A stretch of 64,000 nucleotides of DNA from UBA6197 sp047638075 (GTDB lineage Bacteria; Pseudomonadota; Alphaproteobacteria; Rhodobacterales; Rhodobacteraceae). Under the pieces are notes generated by a model that was not told the DNA's origin, searched no databases, and worked only from the letters and a program-made list of their open reading frames with translations. This document shows positions 18,217 to 26,952 of this stretch, in pieces (within the stretch, counting starts at the first letter, position 1; the number at the start of each line of letters is the position of its first letter). Location: positions 38,033-102,032 of the forward strand of contig NZ_JBLJBV010000057.1 in NCBI RefSeq assembly GCF_047638075.1, in the 5' to 3' direction. A program made the translations under genes and the position numbers.

Positions 18217-18747
18217 ATGTATCCGTTCGTCCGCATGGCCAAAGAGGCCCTGAAATACCGCAATGCCCCGGCGTTGGGAATTTTTGACACCCATGTGTCA
18301 CCGCATGTTTGCTGGCCCTGGGACATCGACCCCTGGCTAGAGCTGAACAATGGTCGCACGCTGACGCTCTATGATCTGGGCCGGATACCGCTATCACTGC
18401 GTACCGGGTTGGCGCGTGCGCTGAAAGAAAACCGCTGGGGGATGGTTGTAGCCGGCAATACCACACGTTACCGGCGCCGCGTTCGGGCCTTTCAGCGCTT
18501 TGAGATGCGGACCCGCTGCATCGGTTGGGACGCACGCTTTGTCTATATGGAACAAAGCATGTGGAGCCGGGGCGAATGTTCCAGCCACATCATCATCCGC
18601 GGTGCCGTCACCTCAAAGAAGGGGATTGTGCCGCCTGCCGAGGTGTTGGCCGCACTGGGCCACACCGGCGAAAGCCCTGCCCTGCCCGATTGGGTCAACG
18701 CCTGGTGCGAGGCCGAGGCCGCCCGCCCCTGGCCGCCGCAGATGTAG
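18217..18747 (+). CDS. THEM6-like acyl-CoA thioesterase (hotdog fold)
   Basis: A 176-residue protein of the 4HBT_2/THEM6-like hotdog family. Typical features are GIFDTHVSPHVCWPWDIDPWLELNNG near the N-terminus, with the acidic/Asn active-site region WLELNNG, and the later RYRRRVRAFQRFEMRTRCIGWD strand region. Such proteins hydrolyse acyl-CoA thioesters, but the substrate is unknown. ATG 18217 is preferred because GAGG precedes it and the conserved region starts here; the frame is open 24 codons further upstream. It is divergent from yggT. Confidence 0.8.
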   Translation: MYPFVRMAKEALKYRNAPALGIFDTHVSPHVCWPWDIDPWLELNNGRTLTLYDLGRIPLSLRTGLARALKENRWGMVVAGNTTRYRRRVRAFQRFEMRTRCIGWDARFVYMEQSMWSRGECSSHIIIRGAVTSKKGIVPPAEVLAALGHTGESPALPDWVNAWCEAEAARPWPPQM

Positions 18748-18823
18748 CGCGACCCACAACCACCGCGCTTGCACACCGCGTGAAATTCGGGCTTGATCGC
18801 CGCAAAGCCTGCGGGGGAACAGA

Positions 18824-20158
18824 ATGGCAAGTCTGCGCAAACGGATCTGGGGCTGGTATTTCTTTGACTGGGCCAGCCAACCCTACAACACCCTGCTGCT
18901 GACATTCATCTTTGCCCCCTACATGAAAGAGCTGATGGGCGACGGGTCGGCGGCGCAGACGGTCTGGGGTTACGGCATTGGCGCCACCGGGATCATCATC
19001 GCCCTATGCGCGCCGTTGCTGGGCGCTATCGCGGACAGGGCCGGGGGCCGGATGCGGTTTATCTGGCTGTTTTCGCTGATGTATGTGTTGGGGGCATGGG
19101 GGCTTTGGTATGCGGCGCCCGGCAATTTCAACGTCTGGCTGATCATGGCCTCGTTCGGGGTTGGCATGATCGGTATGGAGTTTGCGACGATCTTCACCAA
19201 CTCGATGCTGCCCGATCTGGCCAAACGCGAAGATATGGGCCGGGTGTCAGGGTCCGGTTGGGCGTTTGGTTACCTGGGGGGAATGCTGGCGCTGATCGTT
19301 ATGCTGGCCCTTTTTGCCGAGAATGCCGCCGGAAAGACCCTGATCGGGATCAGCCCGATCCTGGGGCTTGATCCGGCGCTTCGCGAAGGCACCCGGTCCG
19401 TGGGGCCGATTACCGCGCTATGGTATGGCGTGTTCATGATCCCTTTTTTTCTGTGGGTGCGCGAAGTGCGCCACCCCAATCCGGTTCCGATGCTGACAGC
19501 CGCGCGCGGCGCCTGGCCGGAGCTGAAGTCAACGCTGCGCAGCCTGCCACAACAACGCAGCCTGTTCGCCTATCTGCTTTCATCCATGTTCTACCGCGAT
19601 GCGCTGAACGGCATTTATTTCTTTGGCGGAATCTATGCCGCGGGCGTGCTGGGCTGGTCGATCGTCGATGTGGGAATCTTTGGCATCCTGGGCACGATCA
19701 CCGGGGCGACTTTCGCCTGGCTGGGCGGCAAGGCCGACGACCGGTTCGGGCCAAAGCGGGTGATTACCTTCAACGTGGTCGTGTTGACGCTGGTGGCTAT
19801 CGGCGTCGTCTATATTTCGCGCGAGAGCGTGTTTGGCATGGCAGTCGGGTCAAACAGCAGCCTGCCTGATGTCGCATTTTACGCGATGGGCGGGCTGATC
19901 GGGGCGGCGGGTGGCGCGTTGCAATCGGCCAGCCGCACGATGATGGTGCGCCAGTCCAACCCCGAGAAGATCACCGAGAGTTTCGGTCTTTACGCGCTGA
20001 CCGGAAAGGCAACCTCATTCATCGCACCGCTGACGATTGGCCTGATGACGCAGCTGAGCGACAGTCAGCAGATCGGCATTACCCCGCTTATCGTGCTTTT
20101 CCTATTGGGGCTGGTGTTGTTAGTCTGGGTCAACCCGGAAGGAGATCACAAAGCATGA
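18824..20158 (+). CDS. MFS transporter, UMF1/Atg22-like family
   Basis: A 444-residue permease with about 12 hydrophobic segments. The family hallmark WGWYFFDWASQPYNTLLLTFIFAPY is at the N-terminus, here within residues 9-33. UMF1-family members are related to the yeast vacuolar amino-acid effluxer Atg22; the bacterial substrate is not established. The stop overlaps the mepA start by four bases (ATGA), so the two are translationally coupled. This suggests a link to recycling of wall-derived peptides or amino acids, which is only an inference. Confidence 0.88.
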   Translation: MASLRKRIWGWYFFDWASQPYNTLLLTFIFAPYMKELMGDGSAAQTVWGYGIGATGIIIALCAPLLGAIADRAGGRMRFIWLFSLMYVLGAWGLWYAAPGNFNVWLIMASFGVGMIGMEFATIFTNSMLPDLAKREDMGRVSGSGWAFGYLGGMLALIVMLALFAENAAGKTLIGISPILGLDPALREGTRSVGPITALWYGVFMIPFFLWVREVRHPNPVPMLTAARGAWPELKSTLRSLPQQRSLFAYLLSSMFYRDALNGIYFFGGIYAAGVLGWSIVDVGIFGILGTITGATFAWLGGKADDRFGPKRVITFNVVVLTLVAIGVVYISRESVFGMAVGSNSSLPDVAFYAMGGLIGAAGGALQSASRTMMVRQSNPEKITESFGLYALTGKATSFIAPLTIGLMTQLSDSQQIGITPLIVLFLLGLVLLVWVNPEGDHKA

Positions 20159-21042
20159 TCCGCGCCCTGTTTGCCGCCCTGATCCTGTGTGCGGCCCCCG
20201 CTGCCGCCGAACCCCTTGCGCGCCAACTGTTCGGTGCCCATGCCACACCGTCGCGGCAGGCCCCGGCCGCGATCGGATCTTACGCGAAGGGCTGCGGCGC
20301 GGGGCTGGTCGCATTGCCCGAAACCGGGCCAACCTGGCAGGCGATGCGATTGTCGCGCAACCGCAACTGGGGCCAGCCCGAACTGGTGCAGTTCTTGCAA
20401 GACCTGTCAGGCGTGGCGCGGCAGATTGGCTGGAAGGGGCTTTACATCGGCGATATGAGCCAGCCACGCGGCGGCCCGATGACCGGCGGCCACGCCAGCC
20501 ATCAGATCGGGTTGGACGCCGATATCTGGATGCTGCCACCCGACCGGCTGAACCTCAGCCGCAAGCAACGCGAAAACATCTCGTCGGTTTCGGTGCGCAC
20601 CAATGACCAGACCCGCGTCACGCGGAACTGGACGCGCCAGCACCATGCGCTGCTGAAAGCCGCCGCCTCGGACCGCCGGGTTGACCGGATATTCGTGGCC
20701 GCAGCGGTAAAGATTGCGATGTGCAATGCGGCAACCCGTGCCGATAAGGCATGGCTGCAGAAAATCCGCCCGCTCTACGGGCACAACACACATTTTCACG
20801 TCCGGTTGAAATGCCCGGCCGGGTCGTCGGGTTGCATCCCGCAAACGCCGACGGTGGCAGAGCTTTCCAAAAACGGCAGTGGCTGCGATGAGACGCTGAA
20901 CTGGTGGGTCACCACCTATCTGGAAGAGCTGCGCAACCCGCCCAAAAGAGCCAAACGCAAGGGCCCTGTGCCGCGTAACGCCAAAACCTATCTGCTGTCT
21001 GATCTGCCCTCGCAATGCAAAAACGTTCTCGCCTCGCGCTGA
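20155..21042 (+). CDS. mepA: Penicillin-insensitive murein endopeptidase MepA
   Basis: A 295-residue periplasmic LAS-type metallopeptidase that cuts the D-Ala-meso-DAP crosslink of peptidoglycan. The signal peptide is MIRALFAALILCAAPAAAEP. Zinc and catalytic residues lie in GGHASHQIGLDADIWM and NTHFHVRL. Cysteines in GCGAG, MCNAA, KCPAG, GCIP and GCDE fit the disulfide-rich family. Length is normal (E. coli 274). It is coupled to the upstream transporter and overlaps the next gene by 28 bp, so the three form an operon. Confidence 0.94.
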   Translation: MIRALFAALILCAAPAAAEPLARQLFGAHATPSRQAPAAIGSYAKGCGAGLVALPETGPTWQAMRLSRNRNWGQPELVQFLQDLSGVARQIGWKGLYIGDMSQPRGGPMTGGHASHQIGLDADIWMLPPDRLNLSRKQRENISSVSVRTNDQTRVTRNWTRQHHALLKAAASDRRVDRIFVAAAVKIAMCNAATRADKAWLQKIRPLYGHNTHFHVRLKCPAGSSGCIPQTPTVAELSKNGSGCDETLNWWVTTYLEELRNPPKRAKRKGPVPRNAKTYLLSDLPSQCKNVLASR

Positions 21043-21911
21043 TCGCGGCAACGGTCTGTCTGGCCGCATCACTGGCTGGTGCCGATGGGGTGCCGCATGC
21101 CGAATATATCGGATCGGTGAAATGGCGGGTGGCGGATCCGGCATTTGGCGGATTTTCGGGGCTGGATATCAGCGCGAACGGCGGCACCTTTACCACGGTT
21201 TCAGACCGAGCAACGCTGTGGACCGGCAGTTTCACCCGCGATGAAAGCGGCCTGATCACCAGCATCACCGCCGAAGGGCCGCATTGGCTGCGCGAAAGAA
21301 ACGGCAAGGTTCTGCGGCACACTTTGGCAGATTCCGAAGGGCTGGCGATTGCCCCTGACGGCACCATCTATGTGTCGTTCGAAGGGGTCACGCGCGTTGT
21401 ACGTTACGCCAGCCCCGACGCCCCTGCCGAACGCCTGCCCATACCGGCCGAGTTCAGGGCGATGCAGTCAAATTCGGGGCTGGAGGCGCTGGCGATCGGG
21501 CAGGATGGTGCGCTTTATACGCTGCCCGAACAGTCGGGGTCACTTTCGGTGCCGTTCCCCGTGTTTCGGTTTCAAAATGGCCGATGGGATCAACCTTTCG
21601 CGATACCGCGCGATGGAAACTGGCTGCCAGTGGGGGCCGATTTCGGCCCCGACGGGCGGCTTTATTTGCTGGAGCGTGACTTTTGGGGGTTGTTGGGTTT
21701 TTTGACCCGCGTGCGACGGTTCGATATTGGCCCAGCCAGCGCAACGGGTGGCGAAGTGCTGATTGAAACCCACGCCGGCCACCACGACAACCTTGAAGGT
21801 ATTGCGGTCTGGCGCGATGCGGGTGGCGATATTCGGATTACCATAGTCTCGGATGATAATTTCCGCTTTTTCCAAAGCACCGAGTTTGTTGAATACCGCG
21901 TCAGGGATTGA
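21015..21911 (+). CDS. Esterase-like activity of phytase family protein, periplasmic
   Basis: A 298-residue exported protein with signal peptide MQKRSRLALIAATVCLAASLAGA. The remainder looks like a beta-propeller of the 'phytase-like esterase' family, with the repeating blocks GFSGLDISANG, DSEGLAIAPDGTIYVSFEG, LEALAIGQDGALYTLPE and HHDNLEGIAVW. The true activity of these proteins is uncertain. The start overlaps the end of mepA by 28 bp. Both neighbours are exported, so a periplasmic role is likely. Confidence 0.82.
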   Translation: MQKRSRLALIAATVCLAASLAGADGVPHAEYIGSVKWRVADPAFGGFSGLDISANGGTFTTVSDRATLWTGSFTRDESGLITSITAEGPHWLRERNGKVLRHTLADSEGLAIAPDGTIYVSFEGVTRVVRYASPDAPAERLPIPAEFRAMQSNSGLEALAIGQDGALYTLPEQSGSLSVPFPVFRFQNGRWDQPFAIPRDGNWLPVGADFGPDGRLYLLERDFWGLLGFLTRVRRFDIGPASATGGEVLIETHAGHHDNLEGIAVWRDAGGDIRITIVSDDNFRFFQSTEFVEYRVRD

Positions 21912-21996
21912 CCCAACGCCGCGTTGGGCGTAATGCGCCGCTGCCTGTGGTAGGCACTGGCCAAGTCTCCGCTACCTTGTAAAAACGGATGTTTCG

Positions 21997-22617
21997 ATGA
22001 CACGTTATCTTCCCGGCATCATTGCCATGGCCGCCATCGTGGTGGCCTCGAATATACTGGTGCAGTTCCTGTTTGGCCAATGGCTGACATGGGGGGCATT
22101 TACCTATCCTTTCGCGTTTCTGGTGACCGATGTGATGAACCGCGTCTATGGGCCGGGTGCGGCGCGGCGCGTGGTTCTGGCGGGATTTTTGGTCGGGGTG
22201 GTCTGTTCGCTGATTGGCACGCAGATTGTGGGCGAGTTTGGCCCGTTGGTGACGGTGCGCATTGCGCTGGCCTCAGGTCTGGCGTTCCTTGCGGCGCAGA
22301 TGATGGACATTGCGGTCTTTGACCGGCTGCGGATTGGCGCGTGGTGGCGCGCGCCCTTGGTGTCGACCCTGATTGGCGCATCGCTTGACACGGCGATCTT
22401 CTTTTCGGTGGCCTTTTCGACGGCGCTGATCATGCTGGAACCCACCAATGACGTGTCCTGGGCCAATGAGGCGCTACCATTGCTGGGGTTTGGCCCGACA
22501 GTGCCGCTTTGGGTATCGCTGGGCACTGCAGACTGGCTGGTCAAACTGGCGCTATCAATCGTTGCACTGCTGCCGTTTCGCGTAATCGTGAGAAAACTAT
22601 TGCCACCGATTGCGTAA
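21997..22617 (+). CDS. yhhQ: Queuosine precursor transporter, YhhQ/VUT family
   Basis: A 206-residue inner-membrane protein with about five to six hydrophobic segments. The family signature is FTYPFAFLVTDVMNRVYGPGAARRVV (residues ~30-55), with DRLRIGAWWRAPLVSTLIGASLDTAIFF later. YhhQ imports 7-deazaguanine precursors (preQ0/preQ1) for tRNA queuosine. It is not followed by queuosine genes here. A TTGACA-like box and the mini-ORF unit begin right after its stop codon. Confidence 0.9.
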   Translation: MTRYLPGIIAMAAIVVASNILVQFLFGQWLTWGAFTYPFAFLVTDVMNRVYGPGAARRVVLAGFLVGVVCSLIGTQIVGEFGPLVTVRIALASGLAFLAAQMMDIAVFDRLRIGAWWRAPLVSTLIGASLDTAIFFSVAFSTALIMLEPTNDVSWANEALPLLGFGPTVPLWVSLGTADWLVKLALSIVALLPFRVIVRKLLPPIA

Positions 22618-22687
22618 AAGGTTTTGACAAACACAAAATATGTGGCAGCCTGTGGATAACGGCAACGCATTGAAAGGAGGTGGTCCA

Positions 22688-22744
22688 GTGTCTAGAGTGA
22701 TAGTGGAGAGAGGTGTTGGGACAGTCAGGGGGGCCGTGGCCTGA
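22688..22744 (+). CDS. 18-codon mini-ORF with very strong ribosome-binding site
   Basis: GTG at 22688 starts an 18-codon frame (MSRVIVERGVGTVRGAVA, then TGA). The preceding AAAGGAGGTGGTCC (22673-22686) is complementary, allowing one G-U pair, to about 14 bases of the 16S rRNA 3' end. That is far beyond an ordinary Shine-Dalgarno. The spacing from GGAGG to GTG is 7 nt. I do not recognise the peptide. It could be a leader peptide, a small protein, or an RNA element that binds ribosomes. It lies inside the unit closed by the terminator at 22825. Confidence 0.45.
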   Translation: MSRVIVERGVGTVRGAVA

Positions 22745-22824
22745 GGGCAGACCCGAGGGCAAAGAGCCTTGACTGGGCCGGCGGATCGACCAGACCCTAA
22801 CCGGACCATCTCCGTAGATCTCGG

Positions 22825-22855
22825 GGGCCACTCGCAAGGGTGGCCCTTTGATTTT
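22825..22855 (+). terminator. Terminator closing the mini-ORF/small RNA unit
   Basis: The stem GGGCCAC/GTGGCCC with an 8-nt loop is followed by TTTGATTTT. It lies 80 bp after the mini-ORF and 115 bp before the HDAC-like gene, so it ends an independent transcript of roughly 200 nt that starts after yhhQ. The region between mini-ORF and terminator holds no other convincing frame. Confidence 0.7.
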
Positions 22856-22870
22856 AGGGCGGTAACTGTT

Positions 22871-22907
22871 GCTGCCGCCGGCATGAGTATTTGGGCCAAA
22901 CAAAAGC
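22871..22907 (+). repeat. Member of GAGTATTT terminator-like intergenic repeat family
   Basis: TGCCG-C-CGGCA (22873-22883) is followed by TGAGTATTTGGGCCAAACAAAAGC. The order 'GCCG hairpin, GAGTATTT, GGCCAAA, A-run, AGC' is the same as on the minus strand at 5704-5671 and 15712-15683. Confidence 0.55.
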
Positions 22908-22969
22908 CTGACGCATGAAAAAGCGGTTGGGGCTTGGCGAGCGCCGGTTGGCCCCGTAACCTTGGTGTC

Positions 22970-23899
22970 ATGGGAACGTTATTTTTCACGCATGAGGCGG
23001 GTCTGGCGCATGTCACACCGCCGGGTCATCCCGAACAGCTGGCACGGCTGGAAGCGATCTATGCCGCGCTGCGCACCGCGATTTTTGATGGGCTGGAGCG
23101 GCGCATCTGCCCTATCGCCGACGAGGCCGAGGTGCTGCGCTGTCACCCGGCCGTTTATCTGGACAGGGTCAAGGCGGCGCGCCCGTTGCAAGGTTGGGCG
23201 CAGCTGGACGGCGACACCTTTTTGTCGCCGGGGTCATATGAGGCGGCCCTGCGCGCCATTGGCGGGCTCAACGCGGCGGTTGATGCGGTGCTGGCGGGGC
23301 AAGCCGCCAACGCCTTTGTCGCCATGCGTCCGCCGGGGCATCATGCTGAAAGTGTCACTGCGATGGGGTTTTGTCTGTTCGGCACCGCGGCAATTGCGGC
23401 GCGGCGGGCGCTGGATCATCATGGGTTGGCGCGGGTCGCCGTGCTGGATTTCGACGTGCATCACGGGAATGGCTCGCAGCAGTTGCTGTGGGATGAAGCG
23501 CGGTGTTTCTTTGGCTCCAGCCATCAGATGCCGCTTTTCCCCGGCACCGGCTATGCGACCGAGGTAGGTGCGCACGGGCAGGTGATGAATGTGCCGCTGC
23601 CGCCGGGGTCGGGTGGGGCGGAAATGCGCCGTGCCTGGGAAGACATCCTCGCGCGCGCAGTGGCATTTCAGCCGCAATTGGTGCTGATATCGGCGGGGTT
23701 TGATGCGCATCGGGCGGACCCGTTGGCGGCGCTGAACTGGCGCGAGGCGGATTTTAGCTGGTTGACCCATGCGATTTGCGATCTGGCCGACGATTGCGGC
23801 GCGCCAGTGGTCTCGACGCTGGAAGGCGGATATGATTTAGACGCTTTGGCGGCCAGCGTGGCGGCTCATGTGGCGGTGTTGATGGAACGGGGCGAATGA
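22970..23899 (+). CDS. Histone deacetylase-like amidohydrolase
   Basis: A 309-residue class II-type HDAC-fold hydrolase (acetoin utilisation/acetylpolyamine amidohydrolase family). Catalytic features are RPPGHHAE (tandem His), VLDFDVHHGNG (zinc Asp and His) and SAGFDAHRADPL (second zinc Asp). Substrates in bacteria are acetylated polyamines or other small acylamides, and this one cannot be assigned. I use the internal ATG 22970 (MGTLFFTHEAG), where family homology begins, although no clear ribosome-binding site precedes it. It overlaps xseB by four bases (ATGA), a common arrangement in Rhodobacterales. Confidence 0.9.
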   Translation: MGTLFFTHEAGLAHVTPPGHPEQLARLEAIYAALRTAIFDGLERRICPIADEAEVLRCHPAVYLDRVKAARPLQGWAQLDGDTFLSPGSYEAALRAIGGLNAAVDAVLAGQAANAFVAMRPPGHHAESVTAMGFCLFGTAAIAARRALDHHGLARVAVLDFDVHHGNGSQQLLWDEARCFFGSSHQMPLFPGTGYATEVGAHGQVMNVPLPPGSGGAEMRRAWEDILARAVAFQPQLVLISAGFDAHRADPLAALNWREADFSWLTHAICDLADDCGAPVVSTLEGGYDLDALAASVAAHVAVLMERGE

Positions 23900-24132
23900 G
23901 CGATATTTCTGCGATGAGTTTCGAAGAGGCCATGGCGGCCTTGGAAAAGGTCGTGAAAGACCTTGAGTCGGGTCAGGTCTCGCTGGATCAGTCGATTACG
24001 CTTTATGAACGCGGTGCCGCGCTGAAAGCCCATTGCGAGGCACGGCTGAAAGCCGCCGAAGAGCGGGTTGAAAAGATCACCTTGGGCGAGGGTGGGCAGC
24101 CGGTTGGCAGCACACCGGTTGAAGGGCTTTGA
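23896..24132 (+). CDS. xseB: Exodeoxyribonuclease VII small subunit XseB
   Basis: A 78-residue helical protein with the family signature MSFEEAMAALEKVVKDLESGQVSLDQSITLYERG. It is the small subunit of exonuclease VII, which degrades single-stranded DNA with XseA. Length is normal. It is translationally coupled to the gene before it and abuts ispA with no gap. xseA is not in the window. Confidence 0.96.
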   Translation: MSDISAMSFEEAMAALEKVVKDLESGQVSLDQSITLYERGAALKAHCEARLKAAEERVEKITLGEGGQPVGSTPVEGL

Positions 24133-24999
24133 ATGTTTCCCGACCGTTTGGCTGAGGTTCAGCGCACGGTTCAGATTGCGCTGGATGGCGCGTTACGGGG
24201 GCATCCTGACGGGCCTCTGCGCAACGCGATGGGTTATGCGGTGCAGGGCGGCAAGCGGTTGCGCGCCTTTCTGCTGTTGGAAAGTGCGGCGCTGTTCGGG
24301 CTAAGCGATGCGCAGGCTTTGCCCGCAGCGGCGGCAGTCGAGGCGCTGCACGCCTATTCTCTGGTCCATGACGATCTGCCCTGTATGGATAATGACGATT
24401 TGCGCCGCGGCCTGCCGACCCTGCATGTGAAATGGGATCAGGCCACCGCCGTTCTGGCGGGGGACGCGCTGCAAACACTGGCGTTTGCGCTGTGCTGCGA
24501 CCCGGTTCTTGGCCCGCCCGAGCGGCGTATGGCGCTGGTGGCGGCACTGGCACGGGCGGCGGGGGCGGAAGGGATGGTCTACGGTCAGGCGCTTGATATT
24601 GCCGCCGAAACCGCCGCTGCGCCGCTGACGCTGGAACAGATTACCGCGCTTCAGGCCGGTAAAACCGGGGCGCTGATTTCATTTGCGGCCGAGGCGGGGG
24701 CGATATTGGCAGGTCAAGACCGCGCGCCACTGGCGGCCTATGCTGCTGCACTTGGTCTTGCATTTCAGATTGCCGATGACATTCTGGATGTGACCGGTGA
24801 TGAAACGCAGACCGGCAAGCGGTTGGGCAAGGACGCCGGCGCCGGTAAGGCCACCTTCGTGTCATTACTGGGGCTGGAGGGCGCGCGCACCCGTGCCGCT
24901 GCACTGATTTGCGAGGCAGAAGCCGCCCTTGCCCCTTACGGCGAACGGGCGCAAACCTTGCGGGAAGCTGCGCGTTTCGTTATTGCGCGCCAGATGTAA
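24133..24999 (+). CDS. ispA: Farnesyl/polyprenyl diphosphate synthase IspA
   Basis: A 288-residue prenyl transferase that condenses IPP with DMAPP/GPP. The first aspartate-rich motif is DDLPCMDND and the second is DDILD. LVHDDLPCMDNDDLRRG and GKDAGAGKATF are typical of short-chain FPP synthases. It is placed between xseB and dxs, as in many proteobacteria, so precursor synthesis and chain elongation are co-expressed. The start directly follows the xseB stop. Confidence 0.95.
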   Translation: MFPDRLAEVQRTVQIALDGALRGHPDGPLRNAMGYAVQGGKRLRAFLLLESAALFGLSDAQALPAAAAVEALHAYSLVHDDLPCMDNDDLRRGLPTLHVKWDQATAVLAGDALQTLAFALCCDPVLGPPERRMALVAALARAAGAEGMVYGQALDIAAETAAAPLTLEQITALQAGKTGALISFAAEAGAILAGQDRAPLAAYAAALGLAFQIADDILDVTGDETQTGKRLGKDAGAGKATFVSLLGLEGARTRAAALICEAEAALAPYGERAQTLREAARFVIARQM

Positions 25000-25014
25000 G
25001 CCGTTGGAGGGCTG

Positions 25015-26925
25015 ATGACCGACCAACCCAAGACCCCCATGCTGGACCGCGTCCATCTGCCGTCAGACATGAAGGCGCTGTCGGACCGCGATCTGCACCG
25101 GCTGGCCGATGAGCTGCGCGCCGAGACAATATCAGCGGTGTCGGTCACCGGTGGCCATCTGGGGGCTGGCCTGGGGGTGGTTGAGCTGACCGTGGCGCTG
25201 CATGCGGTGTTTGACGCGCCCCGCGACAAGATCATCTGGGATGTGGGGCACCAGTGCTACCCGCATAAAATCCTGACCGGGCGGCGCGACCGGATCCGTA
25301 CCCTGCGGACAAAGGGCGGGGTTTCAGGTTTTACCAAACGGTCAGAAAGTGCCTATGACCCGTTCGGCGCGGGCCATTCGTCCACCTCAATCTCGGCGGC
25401 GCTTGGTTTTACGATGGCGCGCGAACTCGGGGGGGATGCGGGCGACGCGATTGCGGTAATTGGCGATGGCGCGATGAGCGCGGGCATGGCGTTCGAGGCG
25501 CTGAACAACGCGGGCCATCTGGGCAAACGTCTATTCGTCGTGCTGAATGACAATGAAATGAGCATCGCGCAACCGGTTGGCGCGCTGTCATCTTATCTGA
25601 CACGGTTATACACGGGGATGCCGTTCCAAGACCTGAAAGCGGCAGCCAAGGGCGCGGTCAGCCTGCTGCCCGAACCGTTACAGGAAGGGGCCCGGCGCGC
25701 CAAGGACATGCTCAAGGGCATGGCGATGGGCGGCACACTGTTTGAGGAATTGGGATTTACCTACGTTGGCCCGGTGGATGGGCATGATCTGGACCAGCTT
25801 TTACCGTTGTTGCGCACACTCAGGGCAAGGGCGACAGGGCCGACACTGATCCATGTGGTCACGAAAAAAGGCAAAGGCTACGCCCCGGCCGAGCGCGCCC
25901 CAGACAAGGGCCACGCCACCGCAAAGTTCGATGTGCTAACCGGCGCACAGGTGAAGGCACCGTCGAACGCGCCCAGCTATACCTCGGTTTTTGCCAAGGC
26001 GCTGTTGGATCAGGCGGCGCGTGACGACAAGATCGTGGCGATAACGGCGGCGATGCCCGATGGCACCGGGTTGAACCTTTTTGCCGAACGTTATCCGCGC
26101 CGGTGTTTTGATGTGGGCATCGCAGAACAGCACGCGGTGACCTTTTCAGCGGGGCTGGCGGCTGGCGGGATGAAACCCTTTTGCGCGCTATATTCCACCT
26201 TCTTGCAGCGCGGCTACGATCAGGTGGTGCATGACGTGGCAATCCAGCGCCTTCCGGTGCGCTTTGCGATTGACCGCGCAGGGTTGGTCGGCGCCGATGG
26301 CGCAACCCATGCCGGGGCTTATGACGTTGCATTTCTGGCCAATCTGCCCGGTTTTGTGGTGATGGCCGCCGCTGACGAGGCCGAACTTGTGCATATGGTC
26401 GCCACGGCGGCGGCGTTGGATGACCGCCCGTCGGCCTTTCGCTACCCACGCGGCGAAGGAATGGGCGTTGACATGCCCGAGCGGGGTGAACCGCTGGAGA
26501 TTGGCAAAGGCCGGATCATCGCCGAGGGTGGGCGCGTGGCGATCTTGTCCTTTGGCACGCGACTGGCCGAGGTGCTGAAGGCCCGCGAGGCGCTGGCCGC
26601 ACGCGGACTTGCACCAACGGTTGCCGATGCGCGCTTTGCCAAGCCGCTGGACCGTGACCTGATCCTGCGACTGGTGCGCGAACACGAGGCGCTGATCTGC
26701 GTGGAAGAGGGCGCGGTTGGCGGTTTTGGCAGCCATGTTGCGCAACTTCTGGCCGAAGAAGGCGTCTTTGACCGGGGCTTCAAATTCCGTTCAATGGTGC
26801 TGCCGGACGTTTTTGTCGACCAGTCCAGCCCCGAAGATATGTATGCCACCGCCGGGATGAACGCGCCGCAGATCGAGGCGAAAGTGCTGGAGGTGCTGGG
26901 CGTCGCGGTGGCGAAACGGGCCTGA
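25015..26925 (+). CDS. dxs: 1-deoxy-D-xylulose-5-phosphate synthase Dxs
   Basis: A 636-residue TPP enzyme that makes DXP from pyruvate and glyceraldehyde-3-phosphate, the first step of the MEP isoprenoid pathway. Features: DVGHQCYPHKILTGR, the TPP motif GDGAMSAGMAFEALNNAG...NDNEMSI, the transketolase-like DVGIAEQHAVTFSAGLA, and the C-terminal domain with DARFAKPLD. Length matches the family. It begins 15 bp after ispA with a GGAGG site. No terminator is visible in the 27 bp to the convergent neighbour. Confidence 0.97.
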   Translation: MTDQPKTPMLDRVHLPSDMKALSDRDLHRLADELRAETISAVSVTGGHLGAGLGVVELTVALHAVFDAPRDKIIWDVGHQCYPHKILTGRRDRIRTLRTKGGVSGFTKRSESAYDPFGAGHSSTSISAALGFTMARELGGDAGDAIAVIGDGAMSAGMAFEALNNAGHLGKRLFVVLNDNEMSIAQPVGALSSYLTRLYTGMPFQDLKAAAKGAVSLLPEPLQEGARRAKDMLKGMAMGGTLFEELGFTYVGPVDGHDLDQLLPLLRTLRARATGPTLIHVVTKKGKGYAPAERAPDKGHATAKFDVLTGAQVKAPSNAPSYTSVFAKALLDQAARDDKIVAITAAMPDGTGLNLFAERYPRRCFDVGIAEQHAVTFSAGLAAGGMKPFCALYSTFLQRGYDQVVHDVAIQRLPVRFAIDRAGLVGADGATHAGAYDVAFLANLPGFVVMAAADEAELVHMVATAAALDDRPSAFRYPRGEGMGVDMPERGEPLEIGKGRIIAEGGRVAILSFGTRLAEVLKAREALAARGLAPTVADARFAKPLDRDLILRLVREHEALICVEEGAVGGFGSHVAQLLAEEGVFDRGFKFRSMVLPDVFVDQSSPEDMYATAGMNAPQIEAKVLEVLGVAVAKRA

Positions 26926-26952
26926 CCTTAGGCTAATGCAACCCGTTTTCAG

